Shown piece by piece: positions 34,982 to 42,832 of a stretch of 63,585 nucleotides of DNA. Location of the stretch: contig JAFZLB010000074.1 of the NCBI GenBank assembly GCA_017551665.1, forward strand, positions 1 through 63,585. The letters run 5' to 3'. The DNA is from Lachnospiraceae bacterium. Its GTDB lineage: Bacteria > Bacillota > Clostridia > Lachnospirales > Lachnospiraceae. Under the pieces are notes generated by a model. That model saw nothing but the letters and a program-made list of their open reading frames with translations. It did no database searches and was not told where the DNA came from. The position numbers were made by a program, and so were the translations under genes. Each line of letters opens with the position of its first letter. Position 1 is the stretch's first letter.

Positions 34982-35013
34982 CAGGGAGATTTGGAAGCTG
35001 TGAGGGGATGACC
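34965..35013 (+). repeat. glgP tail, copy 4
   Basis: These 49 bp (ACGATCAGGGATGGTAAC to GGGGATGACC) match the glgP 3' end and stop region. It overlaps the end of the fic gene. The second hairpin arm is missing; the next gene, also fic, ends 3 bp further on, on the opposite strand. Confidence 0.85.
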
Positions 35014-35015
35014 CT

Positions 35016-35744
35016 TCATTTCTTCGTCCAGGTCTTGACGCATTGTGCGCGGAGAAACGTTTTGAGCGGCTGTAAATCCTGGCTGACATCCCAGGCTTCG
35101 AGTGCTTCAAAGTATTCTTTGCGGTCTTCTTCATGGATGGTGACCGGCGGGTGATTTTGCGTGACGAGATAATAATTCATGGCGAGTCTGCCACAGCGCC
35201 CGTTCCCGTCCGCGAAGGGATGGATGTTCTCGAATTTGGCATGGAAGAACGCCGCAGCGGTCAGTGCCTTTTCCTGTGGCGCGTCCTTTAGCTCATAGAG
35301 CAGTTCGCGCATTTCCTCCGCGACATCCTCCGGCGCGGCACCGACATCATGCTTGCCCGTGACATAGTCATGCTGCTTGTATGTGCCGGGGCGCTCGCCC
35401 AGTTCATAGCGCCTGCTGTCATAGGTGTTTTTCGTCAGCAGCTTGTGAAAGCGCAGAATCAGGCTTTCATCCAGCGCACGGCCTTCGCCAAAGGCGGACA
35501 GAAACTGCTCATATGCGTCCTTTGCGTTTCGAATCTCGAACAGCGTGTGCAAGTCTCCCGTGTAGGAAGTCACGCCGTCATGGTCAAAAATCTCACGCGT
35601 GTCATGGAAGGTAATGTTTGGATTCTCGATTCGACCGGAGTGATAAGCGAAAGACACGCCCTGTCCGTTTAGGGCTTCCGCAAGCGCGGCATCGGAAATG
35701 ATGTTCTTTTCTTTCCACTGAGCAAGAACTTCCTCGTAACGCAT
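35016..35744 (-). CDS. Fic/DOC-family protein, short form
   Basis: A 242-residue Fic protein without a winged helix. An inhibitory-type motif SGRIEN (36-41) lies near the N-terminus and the core HPFADGNGRCGRL is at 175-187. It differs from the two larger Fic proteins in length and layout. It lies 32 bp after the gene at 35777 on the same strand, with AAGGAGAAAG 8 bases before its ATG, and is likely co-transcribed with it. Confidence 0.88.
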   Translation of the reverse strand: MRYEEVLAQWKEKNIISDAALAEALNGQGVSFAYHSGRIENPNITFHDTREIFDHDGVTSYTGDLHTLFEIRNAKDAYEQFLSAFGEGRALDESLILRFHKLLTKNTYDSRRYELGERPGTYKQHDYVTGKHDVGAAPEDVAEEMRELLYELKDAPQEKALTAAAFFHAKFENIHPFADGNGRCGRLAMNYYLVTQNHPPVTIHEEDRKEYFEALEAWDVSQDLQPLKTFLRAQCVKTWTKK

Positions 35745-35776
35745 CGCCGCTTTCTCCTTATGTGTGTTTGCGTGAA

Positions 35777-36433
35777 TCAGAAACCGAAGGTGGCGTTGTA
35801 TTCCGCCTGCAGCGCCTCTTTTTCTTCTTCGGAGCAGCGCTCGTAGGCCTCATTGGCCGCGGCGAAATTCTGTCCCATTTTTTTGATGGAGAACAGCCAG
35901 AGTTCGAAAGGAATGGGGGTGTCCGCAATGGACTCCACACTGCCGACCGCTTCGTGGGTGACGTTTTCCGTACCGGCCAGCGGTCTGACGACACCGGCAT
36001 CCTCCGCGTAAGGATCCACGCCGATCATTTCCGGCGGGCCGTCGCCCGGAGAATCATCCTTCATGTAGGCAGGATCAAAATCCTCTTCGCCGGTCAGCGC
36101 TTCTTCCTCATCCTCCAGATCCTCCGGCAGCGGATCCAGCTCCGCGTTCATTCCAAGAAATACCGGATGCACGATCTTGCTGAGGGAATGGACGATGTTA
36201 TTGGCAAAAACAAAGCTGATGCGCATTTTGCCGTCGTAAGCGGCGTAATGCATCATGACGTCCACCATGAACTGGTCGCGGTTTTCCCGTCCCACCGGCG
36301 CGACGTATTCATAGTAGTACATCATCATGTCTTTCTGGTCATACAAAAACATGGTGCCGTACCCCTCCATCGTGGAAGGGGCGCCGCCCACGTAAACGAC
36401 ATTTTTCGTGTAACGCTCTTTTCCGATTGCCAT
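35777..36433 (-). CDS. uncharacterised acidic protein, probably leaderless
   Basis: A 218-residue cytosolic protein beginning MAIGKERYTKNVVYVGGAPS. The N-terminal half is Tyr/Met-rich (DQKDMMMYYYEYV); the middle is strongly acidic (DPLPEDLEDEEEALTGEEDF). No family is recognised. The start at 36433 is chosen because an extended -10 (TGG-TACAAT at 36448-36440, minus strand) ends only 6 bases before it and no ribosome site exists. The open frame could be extended to 36532 through a repeat, which is unlikely. Confidence 0.65.
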   Translation of the reverse strand: MAIGKERYTKNVVYVGGAPSTMEGYGTMFLYDQKDMMMYYYEYVAPVGRENRDQFMVDVMMHYAAYDGKMRISFVFANNIVHSLSKIVHPVFLGMNAELDPLPEDLEDEEEALTGEEDFDPAYMKDDSPGDGPPEMIGVDPYAEDAGVVRPLAGTENVTHEAVGSVESIADTPIPFELWLFSIKKMGQNFAAANEAYERCSEEEKEALQAEYNATFGF

Positions 36434-36443
36434 ATTTTTATTG

Positions 36444-36532
36444 TACCACACTCCCCTCCTGTTCCGCCATCCCTGGCGGAACAAAAAACAGTCGGGTCGG
36501 TAGTATCGCTCATCCGTGAGCAGATACCACAC
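36444..36532. repeat. two-hairpin dispersed repeat, copy A (carries a promoter)
   Basis: It shares with 45808-45908 the frame TACCACAC-CCCTCCTG, GACAGTCGGGTCGGTAGTAT-like centre and ATACCACAC end. Hairpin 1 is GTTCCGCC/GGCGGAAC, hairpin 2 GCTCA/TGAGC inside GTATC/GATAC. Read on the minus strand it ends in GTGTGGTACAAT, an extended -10 for the gene at 35777. The stop codon of the P-type ATPase lies inside it. Confidence 0.75.
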
Positions 36533-38771
36533 AACGCAGCATTCGCATACTGTTGAGTATGGCGATCACCGCGACGCCCACATCCGCGAAGACGGCAAGC
36601 CACATCGAAGCGAAGCCAAGCGCGCCGAGTGCGAGAATCAGCAGCTTGACGCCAATGGCGAAGACGATGTTCTGTTTGACAATGGACAGGGTTTTTCTCG
36701 CGATATCCACGACCGTGGCGATTTTCCCGATGCGGTCATCCATCAGCACGATGTCCGCCGCTTCGATGGCGGCGTCGGAGCCCATCGCGCCCATGGCGAT
36801 GCCGACGTCCGCCCGCATAAGAACAGGGGCGTCGTTGATACCGTCACCGACAAACGCGAGTTTATCACGTTTGCGGACGTTGCTCTGTTCCGGACTGTCT
36901 GCGGTGACAAACACGGCAGCCATCCCGTTCAATCCACTCGTACCTGCATCCCCTGACATAAGCGCTTCCAGTGCCGCCACCTTGTCCCCCGGGAGCAGCT
37001 CCGCCTTCACTACGTCGATGCCGGCTTCCGCGGCGACCGCTTCCGCTGCCGCTCTGTGATCCCCGGTCAGCATCACGGTCTTTGTGACCCCCGCGCGTTT
37101 CATCCGCGCAATGGCCGCGGGCGTTTCTTCCTTGAGTTCATCGGAGATGACGAGCGCGCCGCGATACAGTCCGTCGTAGGCGATATGTACGATGGTGCCT
37201 GCTGTTGCGGTCTGTTTTTCTGCGGTGTTTTCTCTGCCTTTCTCCGTGTCATGCGCAGCCCCGGCGTCCTGCTGCGTACCGGCCGACAATGCGGACACAT
37301 CCGCAATCCCGTGCGCACGCATCAGCTTCTCATTCCCCGCCAGCAGTTCCTTTCCTTCATAGAATGCGCGGACACCGTGTCCGGCTTCTTCCGTCACGTC
37401 TGCGACCGCCGCACTTTCCACTGCCACGTCTTTGAGCGCATCCGTTTCCAGCGCCGCGTCTTTGTCCGCAACCATTTCCATCGTCGCAGCTTTGACCGCA
37501 TCTGTTTCCTTCGCTGCGGCGGCGGCTTCGGAAACGGCGGTTTCGTCCGTCATGCTCTCGACGGAACGCTGCTTTGATTCTTCATAGGCTTCGCGGATGG
37601 AACGCGCGATCGGATGGTTGGAATACGCCTCCGCCTGTGCCGCGAGATGAAGCAACTCCTCCTGTGCGCCGTTCCATGCGGCATCCGACTGTGTTGCGGA
37701 AGACGCTGTCCCGGACGCGGTCTCCGAACCTGCTTCCCTCGCCGGCAGAATCCGCGTCACGCGAAAACTCCCCTTCGTCAGTGTGCCGGTTTTGTCAAAG
37801 ACCACCGTCTTCACATCCGCCACGGCCTCCAGATAATTGGAACCCTTGACCAGAATGCCGTTGCGCGAGGCCGCACCGATGCCGCCGAAGAAACCGAGCG
37901 GCACGGAAATCACCAGCGCACAGGGGCAGGACACGATCAGAAAGACACAGGCGCGGCGGATCCACTCCGCCCAGTCACCGCCCGCAAGGAGCGGCGGCAA
38001 AAGCGCCAGCAGCACGGCACCGACCGTCACCACCGGCGTGTAGTAACGCGCAAAGCGCGTGATGAACTGTTCCGTCCGCGCTTTTTTGTTGCTCGCGTTT
38101 TCGACAAGATCCAGGATTCTCGCGACGGTGGAATCCTCGTATTCTTTTGTGACACGGACCTTCAGCGTTCCCTCTCCGTTCACGCAACCGCTGATCACCT
38201 CATCGCCGGGCGCTGCCTTTCGCGGTACGGATTCGCCGGTGAGCGCCGCCGTGTCGAGAAAAGATTCCCCCTCCGTCACAATGCCGTCCAGCGGAATCTT
38301 TTCGCCGGGCTTGATGAGAATCATCGCACCCACGGCAACATCCTCCGGATCCTCTTCGGTGAAGGAACCGTCCTCCTGCATCACGTTCGCGTATTCCGGC
38401 GCGATCTCCATGAGCTCTTTGACGGACTGTCTGGACTTGCCGACCGCGTAAGACTGGAACCACTCGCCGGTCTGGTAAAAGAGCATGACGGCGAGCGCCT
38501 CCGGATATTCGCCGATCGCGAAGGCGGCAAAGGTCGCGATCATCATCAGGAAGTGTTCGTCAAAGACGCGTCCGTTCCGGATGGTTTTGCAGGCTTTCAG
38601 GATGACATCATAACCGATGATCAGATAGGGAACCGCGTGCAGACAAAACAGCGCCTGCCACGGGAGCTGCCACGCGTCGAAGGAGCCGCCGTGTTCCAAC
38701 ACGAGCAGCAGAACAAAGAGGACGAGCACCGCCAGAATGCGGTACAGGTTTTTGCGTTGCTTTTTGGTCAT
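36510..38771 (-). CDS. heavy-metal P1B-type ATPase (Zn/Cd/Pb class)
   Basis: A 753-residue efflux pump. TGES (phosphatase loop), the metal-binding CPC (C282-P-C284 in VSCPCALVIS), the phosphorylation site DKTGT (D326) and GDGINDAPVL are present. The N-terminal HMA domain is absent; a separate HMA protein is encoded at 38931. A long Ala/Glu/Asp-rich insert (about 380-500, for example SEAAAAAKETDAVKAATMEM) swells the nucleotide-binding domain. The ArsR regulator at 39161 is on the same strand upstream, so the three form one metal-response set. Confidence 0.9.
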   Translation of the reverse strand: MTKKQRKNLYRILAVLVLFVLLLVLEHGGSFDAWQLPWQALFCLHAVPYLIIGYDVILKACKTIRNGRVFDEHFLMMIATFAAFAIGEYPEALAVMLFYQTGEWFQSYAVGKSRQSVKELMEIAPEYANVMQEDGSFTEEDPEDVAVGAMILIKPGEKIPLDGIVTEGESFLDTAALTGESVPRKAAPGDEVISGCVNGEGTLKVRVTKEYEDSTVARILDLVENASNKKARTEQFITRFARYYTPVVTVGAVLLALLPPLLAGGDWAEWIRRACVFLIVSCPCALVISVPLGFFGGIGAASRNGILVKGSNYLEAVADVKTVVFDKTGTLTKGSFRVTRILPAREAGSETASGTASSATQSDAAWNGAQEELLHLAAQAEAYSNHPIARSIREAYEESKQRSVESMTDETAVSEAAAAAKETDAVKAATMEMVADKDAALETDALKDVAVESAAVADVTEEAGHGVRAFYEGKELLAGNEKLMRAHGIADVSALSAGTQQDAGAAHDTEKGRENTAEKQTATAGTIVHIAYDGLYRGALVISDELKEETPAAIARMKRAGVTKTVMLTGDHRAAAEAVAAEAGIDVVKAELLPGDKVAALEALMSGDAGTSGLNGMAAVFVTADSPEQSNVRKRDKLAFVGDGINDAPVLMRADVGIAMGAMGSDAAIEAADIVLMDDRIGKIATVVDIARKTLSIVKQNIVFAIGVKLLILALGALGFASMWLAVFADVGVAVIAILNSMRMLRCVVSAHG

Positions 38772-38804
38772 AAACGTCTCTTTCTGTGCTCACCCGGCCT
38801 GACG

Positions 38805-38928
38805 CTGCAATGCAGCTTTACCAGGCCTCATCATTCGGAACTCCCGTGCTGTTTCACAGCACTTCGTTCCTCATGATGCACGTTCGCTGAATGACGCTTC
38901 TGCCTTGTGCAAGCACGGCAGAAGCGTC
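38805..38928. promoter_or_regulatory. cluster of inverted repeats between the HMA and ATPase genes
   Basis: The strongest is GACGCTTCTGCC (38893-38904) with an exact complement at 38917-38928. Weaker pairs are CCGTGCTG/CACAGCAC near 38850 and GGCCTG/CAGGCC near 38808-38838. They begin right after the HMA stop on the minus strand and may attenuate or process the transcript before the ATPase. Confidence 0.55.
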
Positions 38929-38930
38929 GC

Positions 38931-39149
38931 TCAGCTCACTGTGATCACACAATCCGGTTCCACCTTTTTACAGGCCTTTACCGCCAGCTGCACAATTTCG
39001 TCAAACCTGTCGTCTTCCGCTTCGAGCGTGAACTTCTGCGTCAGGAAATTGACCCGCGCATCGATGACGCCGTCAATCTTTTTGATCGCGTCCTCCATCT
39101 TCGCGGCGCAGTCCGCGCAGTCGACTTCGCATTTGAATTTCTTTTTCAT
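38931..39149 (-). CDS. stand-alone HMA metal-binding protein
   Basis: The 72-residue heavy-metal-associated domain has the ferredoxin-like fold and metal-binding CADC (in VDCADCAAKMEDAIKKIDGV). It probably serves as the detached N-terminal domain or metallochaperone of the ATPase downstream, which lacks one. It lies 11 bp after the ArsR stop. Confidence 0.9.
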   Translation of the reverse strand: MKKKFKCEVDCADCAAKMEDAIKKIDGVIDARVNFLTQKFTLEAEDDRFDEIVQLAVKACKKVEPDCVITVS

Positions 39150-39160
39150 CCTGTGCCTCC

Positions 39161-39475
39161 TTATTCCCGAAGGTGCTCCAGTCCCACCGCAATGATGGTC
39201 CGGACATGTTCGTCGAGAAGAAAGTAGAAGATCTGCTTTCCTTCCCTGCGGTTGCCGACGAGCTTCGCCTGTTTCAGAATCTTCAGCTGATGGGACACTG
39301 CCGACGGCGTCATCTGCAGTTCATCCGCGATTTCCTGCACGCAACATTCACCGTCATAGAGCGCGGACAGAATGCGGATGCGCGTGGAATCCCCGAAGAC
39401 CTTGAACAGCTCCGCCAGATCGTAAAGCTCGTTTTCCGACCTGACTTTCATTTTATCATTTGAATAATTGTTCAT
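39161..39475 (-). CDS. ArsR/SmtB-family metal-sensing repressor
   Basis: The 104-residue winged-helix repressor has the recognition helix MTPSAVSHQLKILKQAKLVG and a C-terminal helix with D-x-H ... H-x2-E ligands (DEHVRTIIAVGLEHLRE), like CzrA/SmtB alpha-5 sites. The CC pair in DGECCVQE could add a CadC-type site. It overlaps its own operator at 39455-39480. The start is probably the first base of the mRNA. Confidence 0.9.
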   Translation of the reverse strand: MNNYSNDKMKVRSENELYDLAELFKVFGDSTRIRILSALYDGECCVQEIADELQMTPSAVSHQLKILKQAKLVGNRREGKQIFYFLLDEHVRTIIAVGLEHLRE

Positions 39476-39512
39476 ATATCGAATTGTACACCTCCCTTTT
39501 CCGGTTTGTCAA
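39455..39512 (-). promoter_or_regulatory. ArsR promoter with 12-2-12-type operator
   Basis: On the minus strand, TTGACA (39512-39507) and TACAAT (39488-39483) are 18 bp apart, and the ATG begins 7 bases later, so the mRNA is likely leaderless. TGAA-CAATTA-TTCA (39474-39461) with flanking AT-rich bases has the SmtB/ArsR operator form and covers the first codons. Confidence 0.75.
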
Positions 39513-39550
39513 CAGGCAGTTTCGGACGCTGCCTCAGTCCCCGCTTATGC

Positions 39551-39588
39551 AAAAAACCGCTCTGCGCACGGCAGAACGGTTTTTGTTG
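39551..39588. repeat. terminator repeat, copy 1 (flanks ORF6N gene)
   Basis: AAACCG-CTCTGC loop GCAGAACGGTTTTTGTTG forms a terminator-type hairpin on both strands. It is nearly identical (38 bp) to 40669-40707 on the other side of the ORF6N gene. Confidence 0.8.
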
Positions 39589-39618
39589 AATTCTATTGCT
39601 TGATATACTTTCTATCAT

Positions 39619-40575
39619 CTACAATAACACATCTGCGCCTAATATCAGCTTGTCAATTATAGGGTGAATCAAGGCGGTGTTTTCTATCGCATTGATTGCA
39701 CAGACCTTATTTCCTGCATCTTTACTCGAAGCACCACAATGATAGACCTTTTCTTCTTTTCGCCCGTAGTCCAGTATTATAAATCTGTCATGACAATCAG
39801 GATTTGGTTTTATAGTGAGTGTTGGATATTCATTGTTGAAATCTGTCACCTCTGACGCCGTTAAAAAACCACGTTGTCCGTGACCGTTTTGTGTAAACAT
39901 AATTACAGAAACACCCGATTTCTTATGTGATAAAAGGTGCAGTGTCTTGATATTCACATAATCGTCAATCACAAATATAGTTTTCTTGGCCTTCCGATAT
40001 ATTTCAATGTAAGCCTTGTCCGCCTCAAATTTCTGCCCTTTGTAAATCACAAAATTCTTTAACTCAGTATTTAATACAAAATTCTCGTTAATACGATTAA
40101 TACTCTCATGAATATCATTTATTTCAGATTCAAATGTATCCTGCCTATCGACTATCAGCTTGAGTTCATTCTTTGTAACAAACTGTTGGTTTTGTCTAAT
40201 AAAGTGACGCATTTCACGAAACGCTCGCATAATTGCAATGCTTTGAGCTACCGCCTTGTCGTTTTTCAAAACTGTCGCCAGCATATATGTTCCCTGCTCC
40301 GTATAGACGAATGGATTCGTTCGGCTTTTGCTGTTAATATTTGCGGTCGCATTTTGCGACCACACCGAGCCAATCTCTTCATCCGTTAGCTGAAACATAA
40401 AATCCTCTGGAAATCTTTCAGAGTTACGCTTGGCTTGTTCATTTATCCGCTTGACGGTATACCCGTAAAGTAATGCAAGATCGGCATCCAACATAACATA
40501 ATAGCCCCGGATCAAATAGACCAATCCATGCAAGTCACCAACAGGAATAATGGACATTTCCTTCTTGTCGTTCAT
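39619..40575 (-). CDS. ORF6N-domain protein with PLD-like C-terminal part
   Basis: A 318-residue protein. The N-terminal ORF6N DNA-binding domain (LIRGYYVMLDADLALLYGYT, RINEQAKRN...RFPEDFMFQLT) is common in phage and mobile-element regulators. The C-terminal half (KTIFVIDDYVNIKTLHLL, CHDRFIILDYG, VYHCGASSKDAG) resembles the phospholipase-D-like end of RhuM-type proteins. The start at 40575 follows GAGGTG. The AT-rich gene is flanked by two copies of a terminator repeat. A 22-bp sequence near its promoter recurs inside the gene. Confidence 0.85.
   Translation of the reverse strand: MNDKKEMSIIPVGDLHGLVYLIRGYYVMLDADLALLYGYTVKRINEQAKRNSERFPEDFMFQLTDEEIGSVWSQNATANINSKSRTNPFVYTEQGTYMLATVLKNDKAVAQSIAIMRAFREMRHFIRQNQQFVTKNELKLIVDRQDTFESEINDIHESINRINENFVLNTELKNFVIYKGQKFEADKAYIEIYRKAKKTIFVIDDYVNIKTLHLLSHKKSGVSVIMFTQNGHGQRGFLTASEVTDFNNEYPTLTIKPNPDCHDRFIILDYGRKEEKVYHCGASSKDAGNKVCAINAIENTALIHPIIDKLILGADVLL
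40340..40361. repeat. internal copy of the 22-bp palindromic element
   Basis: TTTGCGGTCGC-ATTTT-GCGACC is identical to 40587-40608. Here it encodes part of VWSQNATANI in the ORF6N domain. Confidence 0.85.
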
Positions 40576-40586
40576 TTTACACCTCT

Positions 40587-40612
40587 TTTGCGGTCGCATT
40601 TTGCGACCGCAA
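40587..40612. promoter_or_regulatory. palindromic operator upstream of the ORF6N gene
   Basis: GCGGTCGC/GCGACCGC with an ATTTT loop, flanked by TTT/AAA, ends 11 bp before the start at 40575. The DNA-binding ORF6N domain is the obvious candidate to bind it. Confidence 0.7.
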
Positions 40613-40668
40613 ACTCATTCTTATCAATATGTCTATTTTACCATGCCCGGCGACTACTGCAAATCCAT

Positions 40669-40707
40669 AAAAAAACCGCTCTGCACCCGGCAGAACGGTT
40701 TTTGTTG
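40669..40707. terminator. terminator repeat, copy 2
   Basis: The hairpin AAAACCG-TTCTGCC-type stem with GGTTTTTGTTG tail is nearly identical to 39551-39588. It separates the VOC gene from the ORF6N gene. Confidence 0.8.
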
Positions 40708-40718
40708 TCTCAAACGAA

Positions 40719-41114
40719 TCACCACCATATCACAAAGCAAAACGGATGTCCCTCCGGATCAATTAACGTGATCCACTTATCTGTATTCTTTTCCTCATTG
40801 TGTCCGTACTGTGCGTCAGCAATTCTCGCACCGCACCTGACCGCATGGGAAACAGCTTCTTTCAACTCTGTCTGATCCTGCACGATAAAGTCAAGATGCT
40901 CTTGCTGACCTTGCGTATGCGCTTCTTCCGGCCACACCGGCGGAACATAGTATTCATTTTTTTGAAACAACAACTTGATTCCTGTTTTGGGAGACTGAAT
41001 CACGGAAACCTCATCACCTTTTTGCTCCCATCGTTTCCAGTTTAATAAACGGCAATAGAAATCTGCAAGCGCGATCGGATCAATACAGTCTATCACTACT
41101 CCGTCTAATTCCAT
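40719..41114 (-). CDS. VOC-family (glyoxalase/bleomycin-resistance-like) protein
   Basis: The 131-residue protein has two beta-alpha-beta-beta-beta units of the VOC fold: LDGVVIDCIDPIALADFYCR at the N-terminus and WITLIDPEGHPFCFVIWW at the C-terminus. Metal-ligand positions are partly visible (E/H in QEHLDFIVQD and DPEGHPF). The substrate is unknown. It is a short, AT-rich, monocistronic gene. The 137-bp gap to the ABC gene downstream holds no gene. Confidence 0.82.
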   Translation of the reverse strand: MELDGVVIDCIDPIALADFYCRLLNWKRWEQKGDEVSVIQSPKTGIKLLFQKNEYYVPPVWPEEAHTQGQQEHLDFIVQDQTELKEAVSHAVRCGARIADAQYGHNEEKNTDKWITLIDPEGHPFCFVIWW

Positions 41115-41251
41115 TCCTGTTACCTCGTTTGTTTCCGTCCATGAATGCTTAGATCGACATTTACCATATTTGAAAAATGATGTCCATTACACGTTTCATA
41201 TTAACACCCTGCCTGTTATTCGTCAAAAAGCATTTACAGTAGAACGTGTTG

Positions 41252-42832
41252 TTACGCCCCGTTGCTTTGATCCAGCGTGAGTGTCTTCGTGGCGTAGGAT
41301 GCCGCGAGAGGGTCATGTGTGATGATGAAGATGATGCTGTTTTGAAAGACATCCGTGACGCGGTTCAGAATATCCGCGGTGGACTCCGCGTCGATGTTGC
41401 TGGTGACTTCATCCAGAATCAGTACGTCCGCCGGTTCCGGCAGAATACGCGCGATCGCGATGCGCTGCTTTTCGCCGCCGGAGAGATTGGCGCCGCCCTC
41501 CGTGATTTCCCCGTCGGGCGAATGCGTTCTGTAAAGCGGTTGTAACAGCGGCTCGTTTCGGAAAAACTGTTCCGTTTCGCTTTCACGGCGGCGGTTCAGA
41601 AACAGATTGTCCATGAGCGTCCCCGTGACCACAGGCACCTGCTGCGAAAGGTAGGTCACACGACTGCGCAGGGAATCCTTCCGCAGTGCGCCGATTTCCG
41701 TACTGTTCAGCGAAATCCCTTCCGTCCCGCGAAATCCGGCCAGCAGCTTTGCGAGCGTTGATTTCCCGGCACCGCTTTTTCCGGCGATGTGCACGATATC
41801 ACCCGGCACAAAGGAGTCCCTGATGTTTTCCGCCAGAACGCTGTCGCCGATGCGCAACGTGTCCAGGTCAAAGGACATCTGCGTGACTCGCTCCAAAACC
41901 TCCGTCCCCTCCGTTTCTTTTTCTTCTTCGATTTCGCGGAGAAAACTCTCCGATGCCTTCAGCTTTTGTTTGTCGAGATGCGTATTGGTCAACACGGACA
42001 CCTGCTGGAAATACACCGGGAACAGGATGGTCACGACAATCATGGCCGCAACGGAAGCCGTGCCGTTCAAATAATTGCGCACCAGGAGAATCATCACCAG
42101 CGTCCGGCAGATGTCGTTGAGCGAGGACAGCACAAGAGAGGCGCTCCCCGCGAAGACATTGATGTCCGCCGTGCTTTTGTAGATCCTGCGGATGGCGGGC
42201 TGCATCTGCGTCAGCATTTCCTCATGCGTGGCGCACTGTTTGAGATAGTCCGTCTGTCCGATGTAGGACAGGATGGTCTGAAAGCCCGCAGCGCACTCTG
42301 TCTGCAACGTAACGGAGCGCTCGGCAAGCTTGCGGTTCAACAGACGGTAGCCGAAATAATTGAGCGGCAACACAGCCGCCATGACAACGGCCAGTACGGG
42401 ATTCAGAATCAAAAACAGGAGCAGCACCGCGCTGATGATGATGACCGCGCGGATAATCTTGATCGCACCGTCCGTCATGTAGGCATACAAATCACCGACG
42501 GCCATCGAGCAGCGTTCCACAAGATTCGCGCATCCTTTTTCCGTCAGATAATCGTAGTTACAGCGGAGAAGACTGCGCAAACAATTTGTCGTATTCTCAC
42601 AGTTGAATCGCAGGGCGAAGCGTTCGCGCAGCAGCACGACAGCGACACCGGGAATCATCGCAAACAGCATGACCGCCAGCACAATCAGAAGCGCTCCCGT
42701 TGAAATCCCACCGTCCGAGCGCGAAGACAGGCTCAACAACACCGGTGCCAGTAGTGCGGAGGCCGCGCCGATGACACTGAGCAGAAGCATGGAGGCAAAA
42801 AACCTCTTGTAGGATTTACCCCCTCTCATCAT
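41252..42832 (-). CDS. ABC exporter with fused membrane and ATPase domains
   Basis: A 526-residue half-transporter: about six membrane helices (residues 10-290), then Walker A AGKSGAGKSTLAKLL, signature LSGGEKQRIAIAR, Walker B VLILDEVTSNID (T-S-N-I-D in place of the usual T-S-A-L-D) and an ITHDP switch. No peptidase C39 domain is present. The start overlaps the MerR-like gene by 17 bp, so it is probably controlled by that regulator. The substrate is unknown. Confidence 0.88.
   Translation of the reverse strand: MMRGGKSYKRFFASMLLLSVIGAASALLAPVLLSLSSRSDGGISTGALLIVLAVMLFAMIPGVAVVLLRERFALRFNCENTTNCLRSLLRCNYDYLTEKGCANLVERCSMAVGDLYAYMTDGAIKIIRAVIIISAVLLLFLILNPVLAVVMAAVLPLNYFGYRLLNRKLAERSVTLQTECAAGFQTILSYIGQTDYLKQCATHEEMLTQMQPAIRRIYKSTADINVFAGSASLVLSSLNDICRTLVMILLVRNYLNGTASVAAMIVVTILFPVYFQQVSVLTNTHLDKQKLKASESFLREIEEEKETEGTEVLERVTQMSFDLDTLRIGDSVLAENIRDSFVPGDIVHIAGKSGAGKSTLAKLLAGFRGTEGISLNSTEIGALRKDSLRSRVTYLSQQVPVVTGTLMDNLFLNRRRESETEQFFRNEPLLQPLYRTHSPDGEITEGGANLSGGEKQRIAIARILPEPADVLILDEVTSNIDAESTADILNRVTDVFQNSIIFIITHDPLAASYATKTLTLDQSNGA

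Noticed and set aside
35762..36556. 264-codon plus-strand open frame
   Set aside because: It is antisense to the gene at 35777 and crosses the promoter repeat. It has no ribosome site.
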